Shown here piece by piece: positions 21,719-34,165 of a DNA stretch of 64,000 nt. Every line of letters starts with the position of its first letter. The first letter of the stretch is position 1. A program made the translations under genes and the position numbers. The stretch lies in NCBI RefSeq assembly GCF_052857255.1, contig NC_135500.1, positions 100,711,394 through 100,775,393 of the forward strand. The letters run 5' to 3'. This DNA comes from Amblyomma americanum (lineage: Eukaryota > Arthropoda > Arachnida > Ixodida > Ixodidae). The notes beneath the pieces are model-generated. The model had not been told where the DNA came from, did not search any database, and was given only the letters and a program-made list of their open reading frames with translations.

Positions 21719-24700
21719 TGATGTTCATAACGATAAGCCCATGGGCCGCCACGCAGCGGCTGTAGTTCGCTTCACAGGCTGGACGGAACAGCATTCTGGT
21801 TTAGCCGCGAGCAATGATGTTCATAACGATAAGCCCATGGGCCGCCACGCAGCGGCTGTAGTTTCGCTTCACAGGCTGGACGGAACAGCATTCTGGTTTA
21901 GCCGCGAGCAATGATGTTCATAACAATAAGCCCATGGGCCGCCACGCAGCGGCTGTAGTTTCGCTTCACAGGCTGGACGGAACAGCATTCTGGTTTAGCC
22001 GAGTGCAATGATGTTCATAACAATAAGCACATGGGCCGCCACGCAGCGGCTGTAGTTTCGCTTCACAGGCTGGACGGAACAGCATTCTGGTTTAGCCGCG
22101 TGCAATGATGTTCATAACGATAAGCCCATGGGCCGCCACGCAGCGGCTGTAGTTCGCTTCACAGGCTGGACGGAACAGCATTCTGGTTTAGCGTAGAGCT
22201 ATGATGTTCATAACGATAAGCCCATGGGCCGCCACGCAGCGGCTGTAGTTTCGCTTCACAGGCTGGACGGAACAGCATTCTGGTTTAGCCGCGAGCAATG
22301 ATGTTCATAACAATAAGCCCATGGGCCGCCACGCAGCGGCTGTAGTTTCGCTTCACACGCTGGACGGAACAGCATTCTGGTTTAGCCGCGTGCAATGATG
22401 TTCATAACAATAAGCACATGGGCCGCCACGCAGCGGCTGTAGTTTCGCTTCACAGGCTGGACGGAACAGCATTCTGGTTTAGCCGCGTGCAATGATGTTC
22501 ATAACGATAAGCCCATGGGCCGCCACGCAGCGGCTGTAGTTTCGCTTCACAGGCTGGACGGAACAGCATTCTGGTTTAGCCGCGAGCAATGATGTTCATA
22601 ACGATAAGCCCATGGGCCGCCACGCAGCGGCTGTAGTTTCGCTTCACAGGCTGGACGGAACAGCATTCTGGTTTAGCCGCGAGCAATGATGTTCATAACA
22701 ATAAGCCCATGGGCCGCCACGCAGCGGCTGTAGTTTCGCTTCACAGGCTGGACGGAACAGCATTCTGGTTTAGCCGCGAGCAATGATGTTCATAACAATA
22801 AGCACATGGGCCGCCACGCAGCGGCTGTAGTTTCGCTTCACAGGCTGGACGGAACAGCATTCTGGTTTAGCCGCGAGCAATGATGTTCATAACAATAAGC
22901 ACATGGGCCGCCACGCAGCGGCTGTAGTTCGCTTCACAGGCTGGACGGAACAGCATTCTGGTTTAGCCGCGAGCAATGATGTTCATAACGATAAGCCCAT
23001 GGGCCGCCACGCAGCGGCTGTAGTTTCGCTTCACAGGCTGGACGGAACAGCATTCTGGTTTAGCCGCGAGCAATGATGTTCATGACAATAAGCCCATGGG
23101 CCGCCACGCAGCGGCTGTAGTTTCGCTTCACAGGCTGGACGGAACAGCATTCTGGTTTAGCCGCGAGCAATGATGTTCATAACGATAAGCCCATGGGCCG
23201 CCACGCAGCGGCTGTAGTTTCGCTTCACAGCTGGACGGAACAGCATTCTGGTTTAGCCGCGAGCAATGATGTTCATAACAATAAGCCCATGGGCCGCTAC
23301 GCAGCGGCTGTAGTTTCGCTTCACAGGCTGGACGGAACAGAATTCTGATTTAGACGCGAGCAATGATGTTCATAACAATAAGCACATGGGCCGCCACGCA
23401 GCGGCTGTAGTTCGCTTCACAGGCTGGACGGAACAGCATTCTGGTTTAGCCGCGAGCAATGATGTTCATAACGATAAGCCCATGGGCCGCCACGCAGCGG
23501 CTGTAGTTTCACTTCACAGGCTGGACGGAACAGCATTCTGGTTTAGCCGCGAGCAATGATGTTCATAACGATAAGCCCATGGGCCGCCACGCAGCGGCTG
23601 TAGTTCGCTTCACAGGCTGGACGGAACAGCATTCTGGTTTAGCCGCGAGCAATGATGTTCATAACGATAAGCCCATGGGCCGCCACGCAGCGGCTGTAGT
23701 TTCGCTTCACAGGATGGACGGAACAGCATTCTGGTTTAGCCGCGAGCAATGATGTTCATAACAATAAGCCCATGGGCCGCCACGCAGCGGCTGTAGTTTC
23801 GCTTCACAGGCTGGACGGAACAGCATTCTGGTTTAGCCGAGTGCAATGATGTTCATAACAATAAGCACATGGGCCGCCACGCAGCGGCTGTAGTTTCGCT
23901 TCACAGGCTGGACGGAACAGCATTCTGGTTTAGCCGCGTGCAATGATGTTCATAACGATAAGCCCATGGGCCGCCACGCAGCGGCTGTAGTTCGCTTCAC
24001 AGGCTGGACGGAACAGCATTCTGGTTTAGCCGCGAGCAAGGATGTTCATAACGATAAGCCCATGGGCCGCCACGCAGCGGCTGTAGTTTCGCTTCACAGG
24101 CTGGACGGAACAGTATTCTGGTTTAGCCGCGAGCAATGATGTTCATAACAATAAGCCCATGGGCCGCCACGCAGCGGCTGTAGTTTCGCTTCACAGGCTG
24201 GACGGAATAGCATTCTGGTTTAGCCGCGTGCAATGATGTTCATAACAATAAGCACATGGGCCGGCACGCAGCGGCTGTAGTTTCGCTTAACAGGCTGGAG
24301 GGAACAGCATTCTGGTTTAGACGCGAGCAATGATGTTCATAACAATAAGCACATGGGCCGCCACGCAGCGGCTGTAGTTCGCTTCACAGGCTGGACGGAA
24401 CAGCATTCTGGTTTAGCCGCGAGCAATGATGTTCATAACGATAAGCCCATGGGCCGCCACGCAGTGGCTGTAGTTTCACTTCACAGGCTGGACGGAACAG
24501 CATTCTGGTTTAGCCGCGAGCAATGATGTTCATAACAATAAGCCCATGGGCCGCCACGCAGCGGCTGTAGTTTTGCTTCACAGGCTGGACGGAACAGCAT
24601 TCTGGTTTAGCCGCGAGCAATGATGTTCATAACGATAAGCACATGGGTGCTACGCAGCGGCTGTAGTTCGCTTCACAGGCTGGAAGGAACAGCATTCTGG

Positions 24701-24726
24701 TTTATCCGCGAGCAATGATGTTCATA
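21719..24726 (+). repeat. Third CGTAGAGCT / EcoRI-type block
   Basis: It matches 17,952 onward at +3,767 (CGTAGAGCT at 22,192, ACGCTGG at 22,357), then at +3,671 after one monomer is lost near 22,577 (GAATTC at 23,340, CGGCACG at 24,262). It is a single pass of the block and carries the transition monomers found before an island. CAGGATGG near 23,712 is shared with 20,041, so this block and the second are closest relatives. Confidence 0.86.
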
Positions 24727-26161
24727 ACAATAAGCCCACGGGCCGCCACGCAGCGGCTGTAGTTCGCTTCACAGGCTGTACGAAACAGCATCCTGGTTTA
24801 TCTTCGAGCAATGATGTTCATAACAATAAGCGCATTGGCCGCCACGCAGCGGCTGTAGTTCGCTTCACAGGCTGTACGAAACAGCATTCTGGTTTTTCCG
24901 CGAGCAATGATGTTCATAACAATAAGCCCATGGGCCGCCACGCTGCGGCTGTAGTTTCGCTTCACAGGCTGGACGGAACAGCATTCTGGTTTAGCCGCGA
25001 GCAATGATGTTCATAACAATAAGCCCATGGGCCGCCACGCTGCGGCTGTAGTTTCGCTTCATATTCTGGACGGAACAGCATTCTGCTTTATGCGTGAGCA
25101 ATGATGTTGATAACAATAAGCGCATTGGCCACCACGCAGCTGCTGTAGTTCGCCTCACAGGCTGGACGGAAGAGCATTCTTGTTTAGACGCGAGCAATGA
25201 TGTCTATAACAATAAGCACATGGGCCGCCACGCAGCGGCTGTAGTTCGCCTCACAGGCTGGACGGAAGAGCATTCTGGTTTAGACGCGAGCAATGATGTC
25301 CATAACAATAAGCACATGGGCCGCCACGCAGCGGCTTTAGTTCGCTTCACAGGCTTGACGAAACAGCATTTTGGTTTAGCCGCGAGCAATGATGTTCATA
25401 TCAATAAGCGCATTGTGCACCACGCAGCAGCTGTAGTTTGCCTCACAGGCTGGACGGAAGAGCATTCTGGTTTAGACGCGAGCAATGATGTTCATAACAA
25501 TAAGCCCATGGGCCGCCACGCAGCGGCTGTAGTTCGCTTCACAGGCTTGACGAAACAGCATTTTGGTTTAGCCGCGAGCAATGATGTTCATATCAATAAG
25601 CGCATTGTCCACCACGCAGCAGCTGTAGTTTGCCTCACAGGCTGGACGGAAGAGCATCCTGGTTTAGACGCGAGCCATGATGTTCATAACAATAAGCACA
25701 TGGGCCGCCACGCAGCGGCTGTAGTTCGCTTCACAGGCTGGACGGAACAGCATTCTGGTTTAGCCGCGAGCAATGATGTTCATATCAATAAGCGCATTGT
25801 CCACCACGCAGCAGCAGTAGTTTGCCTCACAGGATGGATGGAAGAGCATTCTGGTTTTGACGCGAGCAATGATGTTCATAACAATAAGCACATGGGCCGC
25901 CACGCAACGGCTGTAGTTCGCTTCACAGGCTGGACGGAACAGCATTCTGGTTTAGCCGCGAGCAATGATGTCCATAACAATAAGCACATGGGCCGCCACG
26001 CAGCGGCTGTAGTTCGCTTCACAGGCTGGACGGAACAACATTCTGGTTTAGCCGCGAGCAATGATGTTCATACCAATAAGCCCATGGGCCGTCACGCAGC
26101 AGCTGTAGTTTCGCTTCACAGGCTGGACGGAACAGCATTCTGGTCTAGCCGCGAGCAATGA
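24727..26161 (+). repeat. Divergent-monomer island, full version B
   Basis: Copy of the 13,728-15,253 island without its extra CTGTACG monomer. CACATTCTGG has become CATATTCTGG at 25,059-25,068. The 355-codon open frame 25,094-26,161 covers it; its first in-frame ATG is at 25,220. It retains the three bases deleted near 14,782 in version A. A CCACGCAACGG change (about 25,907) and ATACCAATAAG (about 26,070) are private. Confidence 0.86.
25094..26161 (+). other. 355-codon open frame of 32-residue repeats (coding status doubtful)
   Basis: Homologue of the frame at 14,189 at +10,905/+10,908, differing by a handful of residues (for example DASHDVHNNKH where the other has a one-residue deletion). 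It opens with GTG and the first ATG is at 25,220. It ends in the same 97-bp monomer ending. Its survival across copies is explained by recent block duplication; it is not independent evidence of selection. Confidence 0.45.
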
Positions 26162-28262
26162 CGTTCATAACGATAAGCACATTGGTGCTACGCAGCGGCT
26201 GTAGTTCGTTTCACAGGCTGGACGGAACAGCATTCTGGTTTAGCCACGAGCAATGATGTTCATAACAATAAGCACATGGGTGCTACGCAGCAGCATTAGT
26301 TCGCTTCACAGGCTGGACGGAACAGCATTCTGGTTTAGCCGCGAGCAATGATGTTCATAACAATAAGCCCATGGGCCGCCACGCAGCGGCTGCAGTTTCG
26401 CTTCACAGGCTGGACGGAACAGCATTCTGGTTTAGCCACGAGCAATGATGTTCATAACAATAAGCACATGGGTGCTACGCAGCAGCTGTAGTTCGCTTCA
26501 CAGGCTGGACGGAACAGCATTCTGGTTTAGCCGCGAGCAATGATGTTCATAACAATAAGCACATGGGCCGCCACGCAGCGGCTGTAGTTCGCTTCACAGG
26601 CTGGACGGAACAGCATTCTGGTTTAGCCGCGAGCAATGATGTTCATAAAAATAAGCCCATGGGCCGTCACGCAGCAGCTGCAGTTTCGCTTCACAGGGTG
26701 GACGGAACAGCATTCTGGTTTAGCCGCGAGCAATGATGTTCATAACAATAAGCACATGGGCCCCCACGCAGCGGTTGTAGTTTCGCTTCACAGGCTGGAC
26801 GGAACAGCATTCTGGTTTAGCCGCGAGCAATGATGTTCATAACAATAAGCACATGGGCCGCCACGCAGCGGCTGTAGTTCGCTTCACAGGCTGGACGGAA
26901 CAGCATTCTGGTTTAGCCGTGAGCAATGATGTTCATAACGATAAGCCCATGGGCCGCCACGCAGCGGCTGTAGTTTCACTTCACAGGCTGGACGGAACAG
27001 CATTCTGGTTTAGCCGCGAGCAATGATGTTCATAACGATAAGCCCATGGGCCGCCACGCAGCGGCTGTAGTTCGCTTCACAGGCTGGACGGAACAGCATT
27101 CTGGTTTAGCCGCGAGCAATGATGTTCATAACGATAAGCCCATGGGCCGCCACGCAGCGGCTGTAGTTTCGCTTCACAGGCTGGACGGAACAGCATTCTG
27201 GTGTAGCCGCGAGCAATGATGTTCATAACAATAAGCACATGGGCCGCCACGCAGCGGCTGTAGTTCGCTTCACGGGCTGGACGGAACAGCATTCTGGTTT
27301 AGCCGCGAGCAATGATGTTCATAACAATAAGCCCATGGGCCGCCACGCAGCGGCTGTAGTTTCGCTTCACAGGCTGGAAGGAACAGCATTCTGGTTTAGC
27401 CGCGAGCAATGATGTTCATAACAATAAGCCCATGGACCGCCACGCAGCGGCTGTAGTTTCGCTTCACAGGCTGGATGGAACAGCATTCTGGTTTAGCCGC
27501 GAGCAATGATGTTCATAACAATAAGCACATGGGCCGCCACGCAGCGGCTGTAGTTTCGCTTCACAGGCTGGACGGAACAGCATTCTGGTTTAGCCGCGAG
27601 CAATGATGTTCATAACAATAAGCACATGGGCCGCCACGCAGCGGCTGTAGTTCGCTTCACAGGCTGGACGGAACAGCATTCTGGTTTAGCCGCGAGCAAT
27701 GATGTTCATAACGATAAGCCCATTGGCCGCCACGCAGCGGCTGTAGTTTCGCTTCACAGGCTGGACGGAACAGCATTCTGGTTTAGCCGCGAGCAATGAT
27801 GTTCATAACAATAAGCCAATGGGCCGCCACGCAGCGGCTGTAGTTTCGCTTCACAGGCTGGACGGAACAGCATTCTGGTTTAGCCGCGAGCAATGATGTT
27901 CATAACGATAAGCCCATGGGCCGCCACGCAGCGGCTGTAGTTTCGCTTCACAGCTGGACGGAACAGCATTCTGGTTTAGCCGCGAGCAATGATGTTCATA
28001 ACAATAAGCCCATGGGCCGCTACGCAGCGGCTGTAGTTTCGCTTCACAGGCTGGACGGAACAGCATTCTGGTTTAGACGCGAGCAATGATGTTCATAACA
28101 ATAAGCACATGGGTGCTACGCAGCGGCTGTAGTTCGCTTCACAGGCTGGACGGAACAGCATTCTGGTTTAGCCGGGAGCAATAATGTTCATAACGATAAG
28201 CACATGGGTTCTACGCAGCGGCTGTAGTTCGCTTCATAGGCTGGACGGAACAGCATTCTGGT
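26162..28262 (+). repeat. HOR stretch from island B to island C
   Basis: TGCTACG/GCAGCATTAG monomers, the AAAAATAAG cassette (26,636), GTGAGC, GGAAGG, GGACCGCC, GCCAATGGG and the deletion-monomer pair (27,851): a copy of 15,254-17,158 at +10,908. The last part, 28,070-28,262, is unusual: GCCGGGAGCAATAATG and GGGTTCTACG monomers seen nowhere else lead straight into the next island. Confidence 0.84.
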
Positions 28263-29433
28263 TTAGCCGCGAGCAATGATGTTCATAACAATAAGCCCAT
28301 GGGCCGCCACGCTGCGGCTGTAGTTTCGCTTCACATTCTGGACGGAACAGCATTCTGCTTTATGCGTGAGCAATGATGTTGATAACAATAAGCGCACTGG
28401 CCACCACGCAGCTGCTGTAGTTCGCCTCACAGGCTGGACGGAAGAGCATTCTTGTTTAGACGCGAGCAATGATGTCTATAACAATAAGCACATGGGCCGC
28501 CACGCAGCGGCTGTAGTTCGCTTCACAGGCTGGACGGAACAGCATTCTGGTTTAGCCGCGAGCAATGATGTTCATATCGATAAGAGCAGTGGCCACCACG
28601 CAGCTGCTGTAGTTCGCCTCACAGGCTGGACGGAAGAGCATTCTGGTTTAGACGCGAGCAATGATGTCCATAACAATAAGCACATGGGCCGCCACGCAGC
28701 TGCTTTAGTTCGCTTCACAGGCTTGACGAAACAGCATTTTGGTTTAGCCGCGAGCAATGATGTTCATATCAATAAGCGCATTGTGCACCACGCAGCAGCT
28801 GTAGTTTGCCTCACAGGCTGGACGGAAGAGCATTCTGGTTTAGACGCGAGCAATGATGTTCATAACAATAAGCCCATGGGCCGCCACGCAGCGGCTGTAG
28901 TTCGCTTCACAGGCTTGACGAAACAGCATTTTGGTTTAGCCGCGAGCAATGATGTTCATATCAATAAGCGCTTTGTCCACCACGCAGCAGCTGTAGTTTG
29001 CCTCACAGGCTGGACGGAAGAGCATCCTGGTTTTGACGCGAGCAATGATGTTCATAACAATAAGCACATGGGCCGCCACGCAGCGGCTGTAGTTCGCTTC
29101 ACAGGCTGGACGGAACAGCATTCTGGTTTAGCCGCGAGCAATGATGTTCATATCAATAAGCGCATTGTCCACCACGCAGCAGCAGTAGTTTGCCTCACAG
29201 GCTGGATGGAGGAGCATTCTGGTTTTGACGCGAGCAATGATGTCCATAACAATAAGAACATGGGCCGCCACGCAGCGGCTGTAGTTCGCTTCACAGGCTG
29301 GACGGAACAGCATTCTGGTTTAGCCGCGAGCAATGATGTTCATAACAATAAGCCCATGGGCCGTCACGCAGCAGCTGTAGTTTCGCTTCACAGGCTGGAC
29401 GGAACAGCATTCTGGTCTAGCCGCGAGCAATGA
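28263..29433 (+). repeat. Divergent-monomer island, version C
   Basis: It matches island B from about 24,991 at +3,272 (CACATTCTGG at 28,332). The CTGTACG monomers at the island's left end are missing. One ordinary monomer and an ATATCGATAAGAGCAGTGG monomer have been added near 28,500-28,600, while one divergent unit has been lost further right, so total length is nearly unchanged. Confidence 0.85.
28366..29433 (+). other. 355-codon open frame of 32-residue repeats (coding status doubtful)
   Basis: Third member of the long open-frame set; it opens with GTG and the first ATG is at 28,492. It has the same length as the frame at 25,094 although whole 32-codon units were gained (HIDKSSGHH) and lost, which is possible only because both events involved complete 96-bp monomers. 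It ends at SLHRLDGTAFWSSREQ. No recognisable domain. Confidence 0.45.
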
Positions 29434-31240
29434 CGTTCATAACGATAAGCCCATGGGTGCTACGCAGCGGCTGTAGTTCGTTTCACAGGCTGGACGGAAC
29501 AGCATTCTGGTTTAGCCACGAGCAATGATGTTCATAACAATAAGCACATGGGTGCTACGCAGCGGCATTAGTTCGCTTCACAGGCTGGACGGAACAGCAT
29601 TCTGGTTTAGCCGCGAGCAATGATGTTCATAACAATAAGCCCATGGGCCGCCACGCAGCGGCTGCAGTTTCGCTTCACAGGCTGGACGGAACAGCATTCT
29701 GGTTTAGCCACGAGCAATGATGTTCATAACAATAAGCACATGGGTGCTACGCAGCAGCTGTAGTTCGCTTCACAGGCTGGACGGAACAGCATTCTGGTTT
29801 AGCCGCGAGCAATGATGTTCATAACAATAAGCACATGGGCCGCCACGCAGCGGCTGTAGTTCGCTTCACAGGCTGGACGGAACAGCATTCTGGTTTAGCC
29901 GCGAGCAATGATGTTCATAAAAATAAGCCCATGGGCCGTCACGCAGCAGCTGCAGTTTCGCTTCACAGGGTGGACGGAACAGCATTCTGGTTTAGCCGCG
30001 AGCAATGATGTTCATAACAATAAGCACATGGGCCGCCACGCAGCGGTTGTAGTTTCGCTTCACAGGCTGGACGGAACAGCATTCTGGTTTAGCCGCGAGC
30101 AATGATGTTCATAACAATAAGCACATGGGCCGCCACGCAGCGGCTGTAGTTCGCTTCACAGGCTGGACGGAACAGCATTCTGGTTTAGCCGTGAGCAATG
30201 ATGTTCATAACGATAAGCCCATGGGCCGCCACGCAGCGGCTGTAGTTTCACTTCACAGGCTGGACGGAACAGCATTCTGGTTTAGCCGCGAGCAATGATG
30301 TTCATAACGATAAGCCCATGGGCCGCCACGCAGCGGCTGTAGTTCGCTTCACAGGCTGGACGGAACAGCATTCTGGTTTAGCCGCGAGCAATGATGTTCA
30401 TAACGATAAGCCCATGGGCCGCCACGCAGCGGCTGTAGTTTCGCTTCACAGGCTGGACGGAACAGCATTCTGGTTTAGCCGCGAGCAATGATGTTCATAA
30501 CAATAAGCACATGGGCCGCCACGCAGCGGCTGTAGTTCGCTTCACAGGCTGGACGGAACAGCATTCTGGTTTAGCCGCGAGCAATGATGTTCATAACGAT
30601 AAGCCCATGGGCCGCCACGCAGCGGCTGTAGTTTCGCTTCACAGGCTGGACGGAACAGCATTCTGGTTTAGCCGCGAGCAATGATGTTCATAACAATAAG
30701 CACATGGGCCGCCACGCAGCGGCTGTAGTTTCGCTTCACAGGCTGGACGGAACAGCATTCTGGTTTAGCCGCGAGCAATGATGTTCATAACAATAAGCAC
30801 ATGGGCCGCCACGCAGCGGCTGTAGTTCGCTTCACAGGCTGGACGGAACAGCATTCTGGTTTAGCCGCGAGCAATGATGTTCATAACGATAAGCCCATGG
30901 GCCGCCACGCAGCGGCTGTAGTTTCGCTTCACAGGCTGGACGGAACAGCATTCTGGTTTAGCCGCGAGCAATGATGTTCATAACAATAAGCCCATGGGCC
31001 GCCACGCAGCGGCTGTAGTTTCGCTTCACAGGCTGGACGGAACAGCATTCTGGTTTAGCCGCGAGAAATGATGTTCATAACGATAAGCCCATGGGCCGCC
31101 ACGCAGCGGCTGTAGTTTCGCTTCACAGCTTGACGGAACAGCATTCTGGTTTAGCCGCGAGCAATGATGTTCATAACAATAAGCCCATGGGCCGCTACGC
31201 AGCGGCTGTAGTTTCGCTTCACAGGCTGGACGGAACAGCA
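29434..31240 (+). repeat. HOR stretch after island C
   Basis: TGCTACG/GCATTAG, AAAAATAAG cassette (29,908), GTGAGC and onward to the deletion-monomer pair at 31,026. The cassette-to-pair distance is 1,118 bp instead of 1,215 bp, about one monomer shorter; the GGAAGG and GGACCGCC marks are absent. CACAGCTTGACGG near 31,126 and GCGAGAAATG near 31,062 are private. Confidence 0.82.
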
Positions 31241-32610
31241 TTCAGGTTTAGCCGCGAGCAATGATGTTCATAACAATAAGCCCATGGGCCGCCACGCAGC
31301 GGCTGTAGTTCGCTTCACAGGCTGGACGGAACAGCATTCTGGTTTAGCCGCGAGCAATGATGTTCATAACAATAAGCCCATGGGCCGCCACGCAGCGGCT
31401 GTAGTTTCGCTTCACAGGCTGGACGGAACAGCATTCTGGTTTTTCCGCGAGCAATGATGTTCATAACAATAAGCACATGGGCCGCCACGCAGCGGCTGTA
31501 GTTTGCCTCACAGGCTGGACGGAAGAGCATTCTGGTTTAGACGCGAGCAATGATTTCCATAACAATAGGCACATGGGCCGCCACGCAGCGGCTGTAGTTC
31601 GCTTCACAGGCTGGACGGAACAGCATTCTGGTTTAGCCGCGAGCAAGGATGTTCATAACAATAAGCCCATGGGCAGCCACGCAGCGGCTGTAGTTCGCTT
31701 CACAGGCTGGACGGAACAGCATTCTGGTTTAGCCGCGAGCAATGATGTTCATAACGATAAGCCCATGGGCCGCCACGCAGCGGCTGTAGTTTCACTTCAC
31801 AGGCTGGACGGAACAGCATTCTGGTTTAGCCGCGAGCAATGATGTTCATAACGATAAGCCCATGGGCCGCCACGCAGCGGCTGTAGTTCGCTTCACACGC
31901 TGGACGGAACAGCATTCTGGTTTAGCCGCGAGCAATGATGTTCATAACGATAAGCCCATGGGCCGCCACGCAGCGGCTGTAGTTTCGCTTCACAGGCTGG
32001 ACGGAACAGCATTCTGGTTTAGCCGCGAGCAATGATGTTCATAACAATAAGCCCATGGGCCGCCACGCAGCGGCTGTAGTTTCACTTCACAGGCTGGACG
32101 GAACAGCATTCTGGTTTAGCCGAGTGCAATGATGTTCATAACAATAAGCACATGGGCCGCCACGCAGCGGCTGTAGTTTCGCTTCACAGGCTGGACGGAA
32201 CAGCATTCTGGTTTAGCCGCGTGCAATGATGTTCATAACGATAAGCCCATGGGCCGCCACGCAGCGGCTGTAGTTCGCTTCACAGGCTGGACGGAACAGC
32301 ATTCTGGTTTAGCCGCGAGCAATGATGTTCATAACGATAAGCCCATTGGCCGCCACGCAGCGGCTGTAGTTTCGCTTCACAGGCTGGACGGAACAGCATT
32401 CTGGTTTAGCCGCGAGCAATGATGTTCATAACAATAAGCCCATGGGCCGCCACGCAGCGGCTGTAGTTTCGCTTCACAGGCTGGACGGAACAGCATTCTG
32501 GTTTAGCCGCGTGCAATGACGTTCATAACAATAAGCACATGGGCCGCCACGCAGCGGCTGTAGTTTCGCTTAACAGGCTGGAGGGAACAGCATTCTGGTT
32601 TAGACGCGAG
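31241..32610 (+). repeat. TTTTTCCGC / ATTTCCAT block, copy paired with 36.7-38.1 kb
   Basis: It contains GGTTTTTCCGC (31,438), TTTGCCTCAC with GAAGAGC, GATTTCCATAACAATAGG and GGGCAGCC. It matches about 36,742-38,110 at +5,501, then +5,500 after a 1-bp deletion near 37,787. The AATAGGCAC and GGGCAGCC changes separate this right-hand lineage (31, 37, 42, 46, 50, 53.5 and 55 kb) from the left-hand copies at 0.7 and 5.5 kb. Confidence 0.85.
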
Positions 32611-33730
32611 CAATGATGTTCATAAAAATAAGCACATGGGCCGCCACGCAGCGGCTGTAGTTCGCTTCACAGGCTGGACGGAACAGCATTCTGGTTTAGC
32701 CGCGAGCAATGATGTTCATAACGATAAGCCCATGGGCCGCCACGCAGCGGCTGTAGTTTCACTTCACAGGCTGGACGGAACAGCATTCTGGTTTAGCCGC
32801 GAGCAATGATGTTCATAACGATAAGCCCATGGGCCGCGACGCAGCGGCTGTAGTTCGCTTCACAGGCTGGACGGAACAGCATTCTGGTTTAGCGTAGAGC
32901 TATGATGTTCATAACGATAAGCCCATGGGCCGCCACGCAGCGGCTGTAGTTTCGCTTCACAGGCTGGACGGAACAGCATTCTGGTTTAGCCGCGAGCAAT
33001 GATGTTCATAACAATAAGCCCATGGGCCGCCACGCAGCGGCTGTAGTTTCGCTTCACAGGCTGGACGGAACAGCATTCTGGTTTAGCCGCGTGCAATGAT
33101 GTTCATAACAATAAGCACATGGGCCGCCACGCAGCGGCTGTAGTTTCGCTTCATAGGCTGGACGGAACAGCATTCTGGTTTAGCCGCGAGCAATGATGTT
33201 CATAACGATAAGCCCATGGGCCGCCACGCAGCGGCTGTAGTTTCGCTTCACAGGCTGGACGGAACAGCATTCTGGTTTAGCCGCGAGCAATGATGTTCAT
33301 AACAATAAGCCCATGGGTCGCCACGCAGCGGCTGTAGTTTCGCTTCACAGGCTGGACGGAACAGCATTCTGGTTTAGCCGAGTGCAATGATGTTCATAAC
33401 AATAAGCACATGGGCCGCCACGCAGCGGCTGTAGTTTCGCTTCACAGGCTGGACGGAACAGCATTCTGGTTTAGCGTAGAGCTATGATGTTCATAACGAT
33501 AAGCCCATGGGCCGCCACGCAGCGGCTGTAGTTTCGCTTCACAGGCTGGACGGAACAGCATTCTGGTTTAGCCGCGAGCAATGATGTTCATAACAATAAG
33601 CCCATGGGCCGCCACGCAGCGGCTGTAGTTTCGCTTCACAGGCTGGACGGAACAGCATTCTGGTTTAGCCGCGTGCAATGATGTTCATAACAATAAGCAC
33701 ATGGGCCGCCACGCAGCGGCTGTAGTTTCG
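32611..33730 (+). repeat. CGTAGAGCT-containing monomers, right-hand lineage
   Basis: CGTAGAGCT occurs at 32,893 and 33,475 (582 bp apart), without the TAGTCTCGC change. CTTCATAGG monomers appear here for the first time in this role. Other CGTAGAGCT positions in the right half are 38,875, 39,553, 42,831, 43,509, 47,755 and 56,825, with a CGTACAGCC derivative at 52,193. Confidence 0.83.
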
Positions 33731-34165
33731 CTTCATAGGCTGGATGGAAGAGCATTCTGGTTTTGACGCGAGCAATGATGTCCATAACAATAAGCCCATG
33801 GGCCGCCACGCAGCGGCTGTAGTTTCGCTTCACAGGCTGGACGGAACAGCATTCTGGTTTAGCCGCGTGCAATGATGTTCATAACAATAAGCACATGGGC
33901 CGCCACGCAGCGGCTGTAGTTTCGCTTCATAGGCTGGATGGAAGAGCATTCTGGTTTTGACGCGAGCAATGATGTCCATAACAATAAGCACATGGGCCGC
34001 CACGCAGCGGCTGTAGTTCGCTTCACAGGCTGGACGAAACAGCATTCTGGTTTAGCCGCGAGCAATGATGTTCATAACAATAAGCCCATGGGCCGTCACG
34101 CAGCAGCTGTAGTTTCGCTTCACAGGCTGGACGGAACAGCATTCTGGTCTAGCCGCGAGCAATGA
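33731..34165 (+). repeat. Chimeric monomers replacing the divergent island
   Basis: Monomers whose left half is ordinary (TAGTTTCGCTTCATAGG) and right half is of island type (TGGATGGAAGAGCATTC, TTTTGACGCG, GATGTCCATAAC). The true island monomer near 29,185 has TTTGCCTCACAGG on the left. This is what a deletion or unequal crossover inside a monomer would leave. Two copies sit here (about 33,740 and 33,933); others are at 39,817, 43,773 and 48,019. A 75-codon open frame from 33,938 spans the second copy and is incidental. Confidence 0.82.

Noticed and set aside
10406..23345. Mobile-element boundary at GAATTCTGATTT
   Set aside because: Point changes within an ordinary monomer; no target-site duplication or foreign sequence on either side.
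26636..26700. Polyadenylation signal in CATAAAAATAAG
   Set aside because: The hexamer AATAAA is not formed, and the variant is one HOR landmark among ten identical copies.
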